Shown here in pieces: positions 1 through 5,815 of a DNA stretch of 8,058 nucleotides. Location: positions 1 to 8,058 of the forward strand of contig CAYPVP010000063.1 in NCBI GenBank assembly GCA_964414205.1. The letters run 5' to 3'. Source of the DNA: STD2-102 sp964414205. Its GTDB lineage: Bacteria > Bacillota > Clostridia > Christensenellales > CAG-917. Under the pieces are notes generated by a model. It was given only the letters and a program-made list of their open reading frames with translations, searched no databases and was not told the origin of the DNA. Both the position numbers and the translations under genes were made by a program. The stretch's first letter is position 1. Each line of letters starts with the position of its first letter.

Positions 1-324
1 AATTTTGAAAATGAAAAACCTAATGTTTTTGAAGTTGAAAATTTAAACAAAATTACATTGCCAATGATTGACGATGAATTGTTGAGAAATTGTTTTGTAG
101 AAATCAGAAACATTTCAAAAAAACTCAATTTTTGTTCATATGAAAATTTAGTTCAAAAATTGTCACAGTTGTTGAACATTTCAAAATTGCAAACGAAAAT
201 TGCGATTGAAATTTTGTCTGAATTGAAGTTGGTTTCTTTTGAAGAAAAAAACAAAATTGCTGTTTCATCTCACAAAACTGATTTGAATCTGTCAAAATTG
301 TATTTACGATTGAAAAAAAACTAA
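1..324 (+). CDS. recJ: C-terminal end of probable RecJ single-strand DNA exonuclease (5' partial)
   Basis: The frame is open from base 1 to a TAA at 322-324, so this is the last 107 residues of a longer gene cut by the window. RecJ is a cytoplasmic 5'-3' single-strand DNA exonuclease used in recombination and repair. The catalytic DHH/DHHA1 domains would lie upstream and cannot be seen. The tail has the pattern seen at the end of clostridial RecJ proteins: a Pro before a helix (PMIDDELLRNCFVEIR), a helical segment with 'KTKIAIEIL-like' spacing (residues about 60-70), a 'SELKLVSFEE' strand-turn, and a closing 'LNLSKLYLRLKKN', like the usual '(D)L..S.iy..l'. Position directly before a relA-type gene supports the call, since recJ sits there in many Clostridia. 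An internal ATG at 64 could be read as the start of an 87-residue protein, but the open frame upstream and the tail similarity argue against it. The assignment rests on tail similarity and context. Confidence 0.6.
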   Translation, partial: NFENEKPNVFEVENLNKITLPMIDDELLRNCFVEIRNISKKLNFCSYENLVQKLSQLLNISKLQTKIAIEILSELKLVSFEEKNKIAVSSHKTDLNLSKLYLRLKKN

Positions 325-363
325 CAAAAAATTTGAGAAAAGAAGAAAAAATAAATAGTACCC

Positions 364-392
364 TTGCAATCTCTAATTATAGAGTTTACAAT
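364..392 (+). promoter_or_regulatory. Candidate sigma-A promoter of the relA-type gene
   Basis: A -35 box TTGCAA (364-369) and a -10 box TACAAT (387-392) are separated by exactly 17 bases. The predicted transcript start is near 399, about 18 bases before the preferred ATG at 417. The spacer contains a perfect 5-base inverted repeat, CTCTA-ATTA-TAGAG (371-384), which could be an operator or chance in AT-rich DNA. It lies in the 92-base gap after recJ and would let the stringent-response gene be transcribed independently of recJ. Confidence 0.55.
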
Positions 393-416
393 TACAATAA
401 AAATGTGGTAAAAAAA

Positions 417-2594
417 ATGTGTAAAAATGAAATTTTGATTGAAAAACTTAATAAAGCCTTTCCTGAAAACATTGATGTGGTGATGAAAGCGTATGATTTT
501 GCTCAAAATGCTCATCAAGGACAAAAAAGAAGTTCAGGAGAAGACTATTTCATTCATCCATGTGCTGTTGCAGAAATCTTGACGGATTTTGGTTTTGATT
601 CGTCGACTGTTACAGCAGCATTTTTGCATGATGTTTTGGAAGACACGCCTGTCACTGCTGATGAAATTGAGGCTGAATTTGGTCATGAAATTTTGGAACT
701 TGTGGAAGGTGTCACAAAACTTGACAAATTGCAATTTTCAAGCAAAGAAGATGCACAAGCAGAAAATTTTAGAAAAATGTTTTTTGCAATGGCAAAAGAT
801 TTGAGAGTCATCATCATCAAGTTGGCTGACCGTTTGCATAATATGCGCTCCCTCAAATATCAACCATCGCACAAGCAAATTTATACAGCAAATGAAACCT
901 TGGAAATTTATGCTCCACTTGCTGGAAGACTTGGAATTTCATTTTTCAAGTGCGAACTTGAAGACATTGCAATGTCATATATTTATCCAGAAGACTATAA
1001 ATACATTTCAAACTATATCAACAAGAAAAAAGAAGAAAGACAAAGTTTTTTGCAAACAATTTGTGATGAGATTCGTGCAAAACTTGATGACCTTGGCATA
1101 AAAGGGGAAGTCAACGGAAGACCAAAACATTTTTATTCCATTTTCAAAAAAATGAAAAAATTGAACATGGACATTGACCAAATCTATGATTTGATTGCTG
1201 TTAGAATCATTGTTGATGATGTCAAAGATTGCTATACGATGCTTGGCGAAGTTCACAACATGTGGAAACCTTTTCCTGGCAGAGTAAAAGACTACATTGC
1301 AATGCCAAAAGCAAACAACTATCAATCTTTGCATACAACGGTTATGACAAAGTTTAATGAAACATTTGAAATTCAAATTCGCACCCAAGAAATGCACCAT
1401 ATTGCAGAATATGGAATTGCTGCACACTGGAAATATAAAGAAGGAAAGAACAAACAAAGCGCACTTGATGACAAGGTTAGATGGCTGAGAGAAGTCATGG
1501 AAGCCGAAATGGATGAAGACAATGCCAAAAACTTTTTGGCTGCTGTCAAAATCAATGTTTTTGATGACGAAGTTTTTGTTTTTACTCCAAAAGGCGATGT
1601 TTTTGATTTGCCAGTTGGTTCAACACCAATCGACCTTGCCTACAAAATTCACAGTGCAATTGGAAACAAGTGCGTTGGTGCAAAAATAAACAAAAAAATT
1701 GTTTCGTTGTCCACAAAACTTGTCACAGGTGACATTGTGGAACTTATGACTTCAAACAATGCAAAAGGTCCAAGCCGTGATTGGTTGAATTATGCAAGAA
1801 CGGCAAATGCTCGCTCAAAAATTCGTGCTTTTTTCAAAAAAGAAATGAAGGAAGAGAATGTCAAGCGAGGCAAGGACATGCTTGAACATGAAGCGAAAAG
1901 AAGAGGCTACAACTGGGGCGAACTCGCTTCTGTTCCAAAAGCCCTTGATTCTTTCATGCAAAAACATACTATGAGTTCGATTGATGACCTTTATGCGACT
2001 GTTGGTTATGGTGGACTGACGACCAATCAAGTTTTGTTCAAATTGATTGATGCGTGGAAATCAAGAGTGCTTTCAGATGATGAGATTTTCAATTCAATTG
2101 AAGCCAAAGCCAAACAAAATGAAGAAAATGCACCAAATTCTGAAAGTTCTAAAAAAGCAAAAGGTGGTGTTCTCATTCGTGGTTTCAGTGATTTCAGTGT
2201 GAGATTGTCGCACTGCTGTTCTCCTGTTCCTGGTGATGAAATTGTTGGATATGTTTCTCGCGGTAGAGGAGTCAGTGTTCACCGTGCTGATTGCCCAAAT
2301 GTCAAGGGTATGGAACCTGAAAGATTGATTGAGGCAAAGTGGGATAGGCTTGTCAGTGAGTCTTACACTGCAAATTTGAAAATTTCTTGCGAAAACAGAG
2401 GAGGACTTCTTGCAGAAGTAACGGCTGTGATTGCATCGCTCAAAATGAGCATTTTGGGTGCAAATGTAAAGGTTGTCAAAACTAGCAACTTGGCACTTAT
2501 TGATGTTTCGATTGAAATTGTTTCAACACATCAACTTGATGATGTGGTCAAAAAAATCAGAAACCTCAGTGGAATTATTGATGTCAGAAGATAA
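417..2594 (+). CDS. relA: Bifunctional (p)ppGpp synthetase/hydrolase, RelA/SpoT (Rel) family
   Basis: A long RSH enzyme that makes (p)ppGpp from ATP and GDP/GTP and hydrolyses it, setting the stringent response at the ribosome. From the ATG at 417 it is 725 residues, the usual length for Gram-positive Rel. The N-terminal HD hydrolase domain keeps the metal ligands: H47 (IHP), H71-D72 in FLHDVLED (E75-D76 follow) and D138 in LADRLHNMR. The synthetase domain runs about 235-340, with GRPKHFYSI, YDLIAVRI (D258), NNYQSLHT and FEIQIRT (E318). A TGS domain follows at about 385-446 (VFVFTPKGDVFDLP), then a helical region, a Cys-rich zinc-finger-like segment (HCC at 599-601, HRADC at 622-626) and a C-terminal ACT domain (about 650-725). 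Both active sites look intact, so it should be bifunctional. An in-frame TTG at 333 would add 28 residues, but it lacks a ribosome binding site and lies upstream of the predicted promoter. The ATG itself has only a weak upstream GTGG. apt, often found between recJ and relA, is absent. Confidence 0.96.
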   Translation: MCKNEILIEKLNKAFPENIDVVMKAYDFAQNAHQGQKRSSGEDYFIHPCAVAEILTDFGFDSSTVTAAFLHDVLEDTPVTADEIEAEFGHEILELVEGVTKLDKLQFSSKEDAQAENFRKMFFAMAKDLRVIIIKLADRLHNMRSLKYQPSHKQIYTANETLEIYAPLAGRLGISFFKCELEDIAMSYIYPEDYKYISNYINKKKEERQSFLQTICDEIRAKLDDLGIKGEVNGRPKHFYSIFKKMKKLNMDIDQIYDLIAVRIIVDDVKDCYTMLGEVHNMWKPFPGRVKDYIAMPKANNYQSLHTTVMTKFNETFEIQIRTQEMHHIAEYGIAAHWKYKEGKNKQSALDDKVRWLREVMEAEMDEDNAKNFLAAVKINVFDDEVFVFTPKGDVFDLPVGSTPIDLAYKIHSAIGNKCVGAKINKKIVSLSTKLVTGDIVELMTSNNAKGPSRDWLNYARTANARSKIRAFFKKEMKEENVKRGKDMLEHEAKRRGYNWGELASVPKALDSFMQKHTMSSIDDLYATVGYGGLTTNQVLFKLIDAWKSRVLSDDEIFNSIEAKAKQNEENAPNSESSKKAKGGVLIRGFSDFSVRLSHCCSPVPGDEIVGYVSRGRGVSVHRADCPNVKGMEPERLIEAKWDRLVSESYTANLKISCENRGGLLAEVTAVIASLKMSILGANVKVVKTSNLALIDVSIEIVSTHQLDDVVKKIRNLSGIIDVRR

Positions 2595-2621
2595 ATTTTG
2601 ACTTTTAACACAAAATTCGAG

Positions 2622-2645
2622 AAAGTTCTGATGAAGAACTTTTTT
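2622..2645 (+). terminator. Weak intrinsic terminator after the relA-type gene
   Basis: A perfect 8-base inverted repeat, AAAGTTCT (2622-2629) and AGAACTTT (2635-2642), with loop GATGA, runs directly into a T tract (2640-2645). It has the form of a Rho-independent terminator, but the stem has only two G-C pairs, so partial read-through into the hydrolase gene 35 bases downstream is likely. No convincing promoter is seen between this hairpin and the next gene. Confidence 0.5.
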
Positions 2646-2679
2646 CGTAGATAATATTGTTTTTTAAAGGAACTTTTTG

Positions 2680-3288
2680 ATGAAAATTTTTCAATTGCAA
2701 ACAACTTCACTTCAAACAAACACCTATATTGTCCAAAATGGCAACAAAGGTTTTGTTGTTGACCCTGGTGGAGACTATGAAAAAATCAAAGAAAAAATCG
2801 ATAGAAACGGAATTGACATTGAAGCCGTTTTGTTGACTCATGGACATTTTGACCATGCAAATTCAGCATTGTTTTTTCAACAAAACAATGCAAAAGTTTT
2901 TTGTCATGAAAATGATTTGGAAAAATTGACAACTTTTAGAGGAATGGCATTTTGGGGTGGAGTTCAACAAAACAAAGTGACTGCTGATGTTGTTTTGCAT
3001 GGTGGAGAAACATTGAATGTCGCTGGACTGAAAATTGAAGTTGTTTGGACACCTGGTCATTCTTTGGGCAGTGTATGTTATATCGTTGAAGACAAAATTT
3101 TTTGTGGAGATACAATTTTTTTGACATCATATGGAAGAACTGATTTTTATGATGGCAGTCACGAACAAATCAAAGAATCAATTGAAAAAATTTTTGCGAT
3201 TGAAGGTGACAAAAAATTGTTGCCAGGACATGGAGAGATGACAACTCTTGATTTTGAGAGAAAAAACAATATGATTTTGTTTGAATGA
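2680..3288 (+). CDS. MBL-fold metal-dependent hydrolase, glyoxalase II-like (YcbL type)
   Basis: A 202-residue cytoplasmic metallo-beta-lactamase-fold hydrolase. The binuclear metal site is complete: THGHFDH (H54, H56, D58, H59), H127 in TPGHSLGS, D144 in FCGDTIF and H184 in LLPGHGEMT. Length and the short C-terminus fit the small YcbL/glyoxalase-II-like subgroup, whose members hydrolyse S-lactoylglutathione or other thioesters poorly or with unknown preference; the true substrate cannot be read from sequence. There is no signal peptide. The ATG at 2680 is preferred over a TTG at 2677 because AAAGGA (2666-2671) sits 8 bases upstream. It lies between the stringent-response gene and hemZ, a place this family commonly takes in Clostridia, where dtd often accompanies it; dtd is absent here. 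It ends with TGA, showing TGA is a stop in this organism. Confidence 0.9.
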   Translation: MKIFQLQTTSLQTNTYIVQNGNKGFVVDPGGDYEKIKEKIDRNGIDIEAVLLTHGHFDHANSALFFQQNNAKVFCHENDLEKLTTFRGMAFWGGVQQNKVTADVVLHGGETLNVAGLKIEVVWTPGHSLGSVCYIVEDKIFCGDTIFLTSYGRTDFYDGSHEQIKESIEKIFAIEGDKKLLPGHGEMTTLDFERKNNMILFE

Positions 3289-3321
3289 AAAAACTAACAT
3301 AAATTATGATTTTTTGAGTTG

Positions 3322-3560
3322 ATTTTGCAACTTCAATTTGTAAAATACGACTTGCGAATATGGAATTTTCAAAATGCAAATTGCTAATGGCATTATTTAT
3401 TTTACGAAACATAATTTGTGTAATAAGACTTACAAAATATAATTTGCTATGTGATTTGTAAATTCGACTTGTAAAATTTGAATTGAAAATACGATTTGCA
3501 AAATGCGTTTTAGAAATGCGACTTGCAAAACATAACATGTAAAATACAACTTGCAAAAGT
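3322..3560. repeat. Decayed array of ~14-base units with TTGCAA-like cores
   Basis: Most of the 3289-3606 spacer is built from about 15 imperfect copies of a 12-16 base unit, roughly YRAYTTGYAAAATR. The clearest part is phased at 14 bases: CGATTTGCAAAATG (3492-3505), CGTTTTAGAAATG (3506-3518), CGACTTGCAAAACA (3519-3532), TAACATGTAAAATA (3533-3546), CAACTTGCAAAAGT (3547-3560). Earlier units, such as those at 3426-3439 and 3465-3479, are more diverged, with one longer interruption near 3385-3409. No gene, tRNA or clear terminator is seen here. The minus strand stays open across the array only because the unit seldom makes stop codons. Confidence 0.7.
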
Positions 3561-3575
3561 ATTATAGAAATATTA

Positions 3576-3599
3576 AAGCAAAATATTGCTTCTGGGGAG
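3576..3599 (+). promoter_or_regulatory. Hairpin and ribosome binding site that fix the hemZ start
   Basis: GGGGAG (3594-3599) is the ribosome binding site and lies 7 bases before the TTG at 3607, deciding that start over the in-frame TTG at 3586. A perfect 6-base inverted repeat, AAGCAA (3576-3581) / TTGCTT (3586-3591) with loop AATA, ends two bases before it. The hairpin could affect ribosome access, but this is only inferred. Confidence 0.6.
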
Positions 3600-3606
3600 A
3601 AATTTT

Positions 3607-5025
3607 TTGAAGATTTTTTTTGAACACAACACACCACAATACACCACTGATATGTTTGAGATTTTCAGAGGCTTTTTTCCATATTTGGAAGAAGGTTCAA
3701 AAGACGATGTTGAAGTTTTTCACTTGACAATGGACACCAAAATTTTTGAAGAAGAAGTGAAAGTCACAATGGTGTCAGATGTTTTTGAAAATTTCAACAA
3801 AATATTCCGATTCAAAATTGAAACTGACTTATCGTTTTTGGAAAGAAAGCGTGCTGAAAAGTGGAATGTTAAGATTGCTTTGTATAGAACTTTAAGTTTT
3901 TTGTCAAATGTTAATTTGCCATATGGTGCGTTGACAGGAGTCAGACCAACAAAACTTTTTGCTGATTTGGGAGAAAAGGCAGAAGACTTTTTTCGAGAAG
4001 AATTTTCGGTTTCAACAGAAAAATTGCAACTTGTAAAAAAAGTTGTTGAAACTCAAAAAGATTTGAAAAACAAAAATGATGAATATGATTTTTTTGTAAA
4101 CATTCCATTTTGTCCAACTCGTTGCGCCTACTGTTCTTTTGTTTCAACTTCAATTTCAAAACAAAAAGAATTTGTTCAGCCATATGTTGAAAGTTTGTTA
4201 AAAGAAATTGAAAGTCAAAAAGAAATTATTGCAAAAAATTCAATTTCAATTCGTGCAGTCTATGTTGGTGGAGGAACTCCAACATCTTTGCAACCAAAAC
4301 AACTTGAACGAATTTTGAAAGCATGCAATTTTGGACAAAAAGAAACCACCGTTGAGGCTGGAAGACCTGACACAATTTCTCGTGCAATGGTGAATATGTT
4401 GAAGCGAAACGGCGTTTCTAGATTGTCAGTCAACCCACAAACATTTCATGACAAAACTTTGAAATTGATTGGAAGACATCACACAAATGAAGACACATTG
4501 AATGCTTTCAAATTGTGCAAAAAAAAGTTTGACATAAACATGGATTTGATTGCTATGCTTCCAAATGAAACTTTTGATGATTTCAAAATTTCACTTGACA
4601 CTGCAATCAAACTTTCTCCTGCAAACATCACTGTTCACACATTGTATATGAAAAAAGGTTCTCCTTTGAAAGAGTCTGGCTTTAAAGAAACAAATGTAGA
4701 AACGGCAAGACAAATGGTTGACTATGCCTATCAAAAACTTTCAGAGGCTGGATATTTGCCATATTATATGTATAGGCAAAAATATACAAGTGGAAATCTT
4801 GAAAATGTTGGATATTCTAAACCTCAAAAAGAATGTCTTTACAACATTGACATCATGCAAGAAGACACTTCGATTATGGCAGTTGGTGCTGGTGCGATTG
4901 CAAAAAAATTTCAACACAAAGAAAAATATATTGAAAGATTTGCACATTGCAAAGAGCCAAAAGACTATCTTGAACGCATTGATGAAATGATTGAAAAAAA
5001 CTTTGAATTTTGGAATTTAAAATAG
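3607..5025 (+). CDS. hemZ: HemZ-family radical SAM protein (oxygen-independent coproporphyrinogen III dehydrogenase-like)
   Basis: A 472-residue radical SAM enzyme. The Fe-S cluster motif is IPFCPTRCAYC, with C169, C173 and C176 (CxxxCxxC) and Y175. The SAM-binding GGGTPT is at 221-226. HemZ-type signatures include GVRPTK (111-116), EAGRPDT (250-256), NPQT (276-279), GRHHTNEDT, and the late ENVGYSKP (399-406). The ~165-residue N-terminal extension before the radical SAM core separates HemZ from the shorter HemN/HemW. The family is credited with oxidative decarboxylation of coproporphyrinogen III to protoporphyrinogen IX in heme synthesis without oxygen. However, no other heme gene is visible, and HemZ is common in anaerobes with no full heme pathway, so a different role is possible. 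The start is TTG, with the product beginning (M)KIFFEHNT. No neighbouring hisS or aspS follows, unlike many Clostridia. Confidence 0.93.
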   Translation: MKIFFEHNTPQYTTDMFEIFRGFFPYLEEGSKDDVEVFHLTMDTKIFEEEVKVTMVSDVFENFNKIFRFKIETDLSFLERKRAEKWNVKIALYRTLSFLSNVNLPYGALTGVRPTKLFADLGEKAEDFFREEFSVSTEKLQLVKKVVETQKDLKNKNDEYDFFVNIPFCPTRCAYCSFVSTSISKQKEFVQPYVESLLKEIESQKEIIAKNSISIRAVYVGGGTPTSLQPKQLERILKACNFGQKETTVEAGRPDTISRAMVNMLKRNGVSRLSVNPQTFHDKTLKLIGRHHTNEDTLNAFKLCKKKFDINMDLIAMLPNETFDDFKISLDTAIKLSPANITVHTLYMKKGSPLKESGFKETNVETARQMVDYAYQKLSEAGYLPYYMYRQKYTSGNLENVGYSKPQKECLYNIDIMQEDTSIMAVGAGAIAKKFQHKEKYIERFAHCKEPKDYLERIDEMIEKNFEFWNLK

Positions 5026-5309
5026 TAAAAATTATGAATTTTGAAATTTGAAATAGAAACAAAACTTTTGACATTTTTGAATTGAAAAATTTGTTTTGGA
5101 CATCATTGAATTGAGAATATGCTCCAAAAGGCATTTTGATTTGAAATATTATTTGAAATTTAGGGGGTGTCTCTCGTTAAATTGTGCAAAAAATGCAGTG
5201 TAACTCAAAAATTTCAGGCAAAAAATCGAAGTGAAATTTTAGCCCATTATAAATTGACTATGTTGATTTTTTTTGCTCATTTCAATATATTTTTATTGCT
5301 AAAAAATGG
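5026..5309. other. AT-rich spacer with no gene; contains G-rich island and inverted repeats
   Basis: No reading frame with a ribosome binding site is seen here. From 5035 to about 5160 the DNA is a loose, low-complexity succession of TTGAAATTTGAAA-like words. At 5162-5175 there is an abrupt GGGGGTGTCTCTCG, followed by TGCA-AAAAA-TGCA (5185-5197). A perfect 9-base inverted repeat, AAAATTTCA (5208-5216) / TGAAATTTT (5232-5240), has a 15-base loop but no T tract, so it is not a standard terminator. No clear terminator for hemZ was found. Confidence 0.5.
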
Positions 5310-5338
5310 TTTACATAAACTATAAACTGTGCTAATAT
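5310..5338 (+). promoter_or_regulatory. Strong sigma-A promoter of rpsO-pnp with extended -10
   Basis: The -35 box is TTTACA (5310-5315) and the -10 box TAATAT (5333-5338), with a 17-base spacer and a TG dinucleotide at 5330-5331 making an extended -10 (TGCTAATAT). The predicted start is near 5345, giving an untranslated leader of about 80 bases. A tandem 7-base repeat, ATAAACT twice (5315-5328), fills most of the spacer and might be an operator or simply AT-rich spacing. Confidence 0.72.
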
Positions 5339-5347
5339 ATTGACATA

Positions 5348-5395
5348 CTTCATACAAGGTTTAAACACAACTCCGAGTTTTTACGTTGTTTGAAG
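5348..5395 (+). promoter_or_regulatory. Structured 5' leader hairpin of rpsO (candidate S15 autoregulatory element)
   Basis: The leader folds into one 48-base hairpin starting a few bases after the predicted transcript start. The outer stem is CTTCATACAA (5348-5357) with TTGTTTGAAG (5386-5395), ten positions with a single U-U mismatch. The inner stem pairs UAAA (5362-5365) with UUUA (5380-5383), then, after a CAC bulge (5366-5368), AACU (5369-5372) with AGUU (5376-5379) around a CCG loop. S15 represses its own mRNA through leader structures in several bacteria, so this is a natural candidate. It does not obviously match a known S15 leader class, and the S15 link is inferred. Confidence 0.5.
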
Positions 5396-5426
5396 CAAAT
5401 AAATTATCCAAAGAAGGAGAATAAAA

Positions 5427-5696
5427 ATGGATAAAGTTACAAAAAAAGAAATCATTGAAAAATTTGCTCGCAAAGAAGGCGACACAGGTTCACCAGAAGT
5501 TCAAATCGCATTGCTTTCAAAAAGAATCGAAGAACTCACTGAACACCTCAAAGAACACAAGAAAGATCACCATTCAAGACGTGGACTTCTCATGTTGGTT
5601 GGACAAAGAAAGAACATGCTCAACTATTTGAAAGACACAGACATTGAACGCTATCGTGCTCTTGTGGCAGAACTCAATTTGCGTGTTGCAAAGTAA
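5427..5696 (+). CDS. rpsO: 30S ribosomal protein S15
   Basis: An 89-residue protein of standard S15 length. It binds the central domain of 16S rRNA at a three-way junction early in 30S assembly and contributes to an intersubunit bridge. Family hallmarks are GDTGSPEVQIALLSKRI (residues 18-34), LTEHLKEHKKDHHSRRGLL (37-55), and VGQRKNMLNYLKDTD (58-72). The ATG at 5427 follows AAGGAG (5414-5419) at 7 bases. Codon use shifts toward C-ending codons (CTC, CAC, ATC) compared with the AT-rich upstream genes, as expected for high expression. It is the first gene of an rpsO-pnp pair with its own promoter and a structured leader. The truB-ribF genes often found upstream of rpsO in Bacillota are absent here. 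Confidence 0.98.
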   Translation: MDKVTKKEIIEKFARKEGDTGSPEVQIALLSKRIEELTEHLKEHKKDHHSRRGLLMLVGQRKNMLNYLKDTDIERYRALVAELNLRVAK

Positions 5697-5714
5697 GTTT
5701 AGACTTTGTGAATA

Positions 5715-5742
5715 GGGCGGGTTTTTCTCGCCCTTTTTCTTT
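5715..5742 (+). terminator. Intrinsic terminator or attenuator between rpsO and pnp
   Basis: A GC-rich stem GGGCGGG (5715-5721) pairs with CTCGCCC (5727-5733), seven pairs including one G-U, with loop TTTTT. It is followed by TTTTTCTTT (5734-5742). This is a textbook Rho-independent terminator 18 bases after rpsO. Since no good promoter was found before pnp, some read-through presumably supplies pnp mRNA, so the site would set the S15 to PNPase ratio. Confidence 0.85.
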
Positions 5743-5801
5743 GATTTTTACAATCAAAAAATAGCCTAAAACAGGCTTTTATAGGTGATGATGGAATCAC
5801 C
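5740..5801 (+). promoter_or_regulatory. Three consecutive hairpins in the pnp leader
   Basis: After the terminator come TTTGATT (5740-5746) / AATCAAA (5752-5758), then AGCCT (5763-5767) / AGGCT (5773-5777) followed by TTT, then GGTGAT (5784-5789) / ATCACC (5796-5801). The third stem ends two bases before AAGGAG (5804-5809), the pnp ribosome binding site. In E. coli the rpsO-pnp spacer folds into hairpins cut by RNase III, and PNPase then represses its own synthesis. A comparable role is plausible here by position, but unproven. No good promoter is visible. Confidence 0.55.
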
Positions 5802-5815
5802 AGAAGGAGAAAAAT

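Noticed and set aside
58..324. A stand-alone 87-88 residue gene at the left edge.
   Set aside because: The frame is open to base 1, no ribosome binding site precedes the start, and the C-terminus looks like the RecJ tail.
333..416. Upstream TTG start adding 28 residues to the relA-type protein.
   Set aside because: There is no ribosome binding site, the added residues are not family-like, and a good promoter lies within the extension.
3586..3606. Upstream TTG start for hemZ.
   Set aside because: It precedes the clear GGGGAG ribosome binding site and lies within a hairpin; the TTG at 3607 gives the family-like N-terminus.
3170..3637. A 155-codon open frame on the minus strand across the 14-base array.
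   Set aside because: It overlaps the ends of two confident genes, has no ribosome binding site, and its loose repeats (FASRI, FANRI, FTSRI) simply translate the DNA repeat, which rarely makes stops on that strand.
5208..5240. Terminator of hemZ.
   Set aside because: The stem is A/T-rich with a 15-base loop and is followed by AGCCC, not a T tract.
5741..5784. Separate pnp promoter starting with TTGATT or TTTACA.
   Set aside because: No -10-like box lies 16-18 bases downstream of either; the nearest TTATAG is far too distant.
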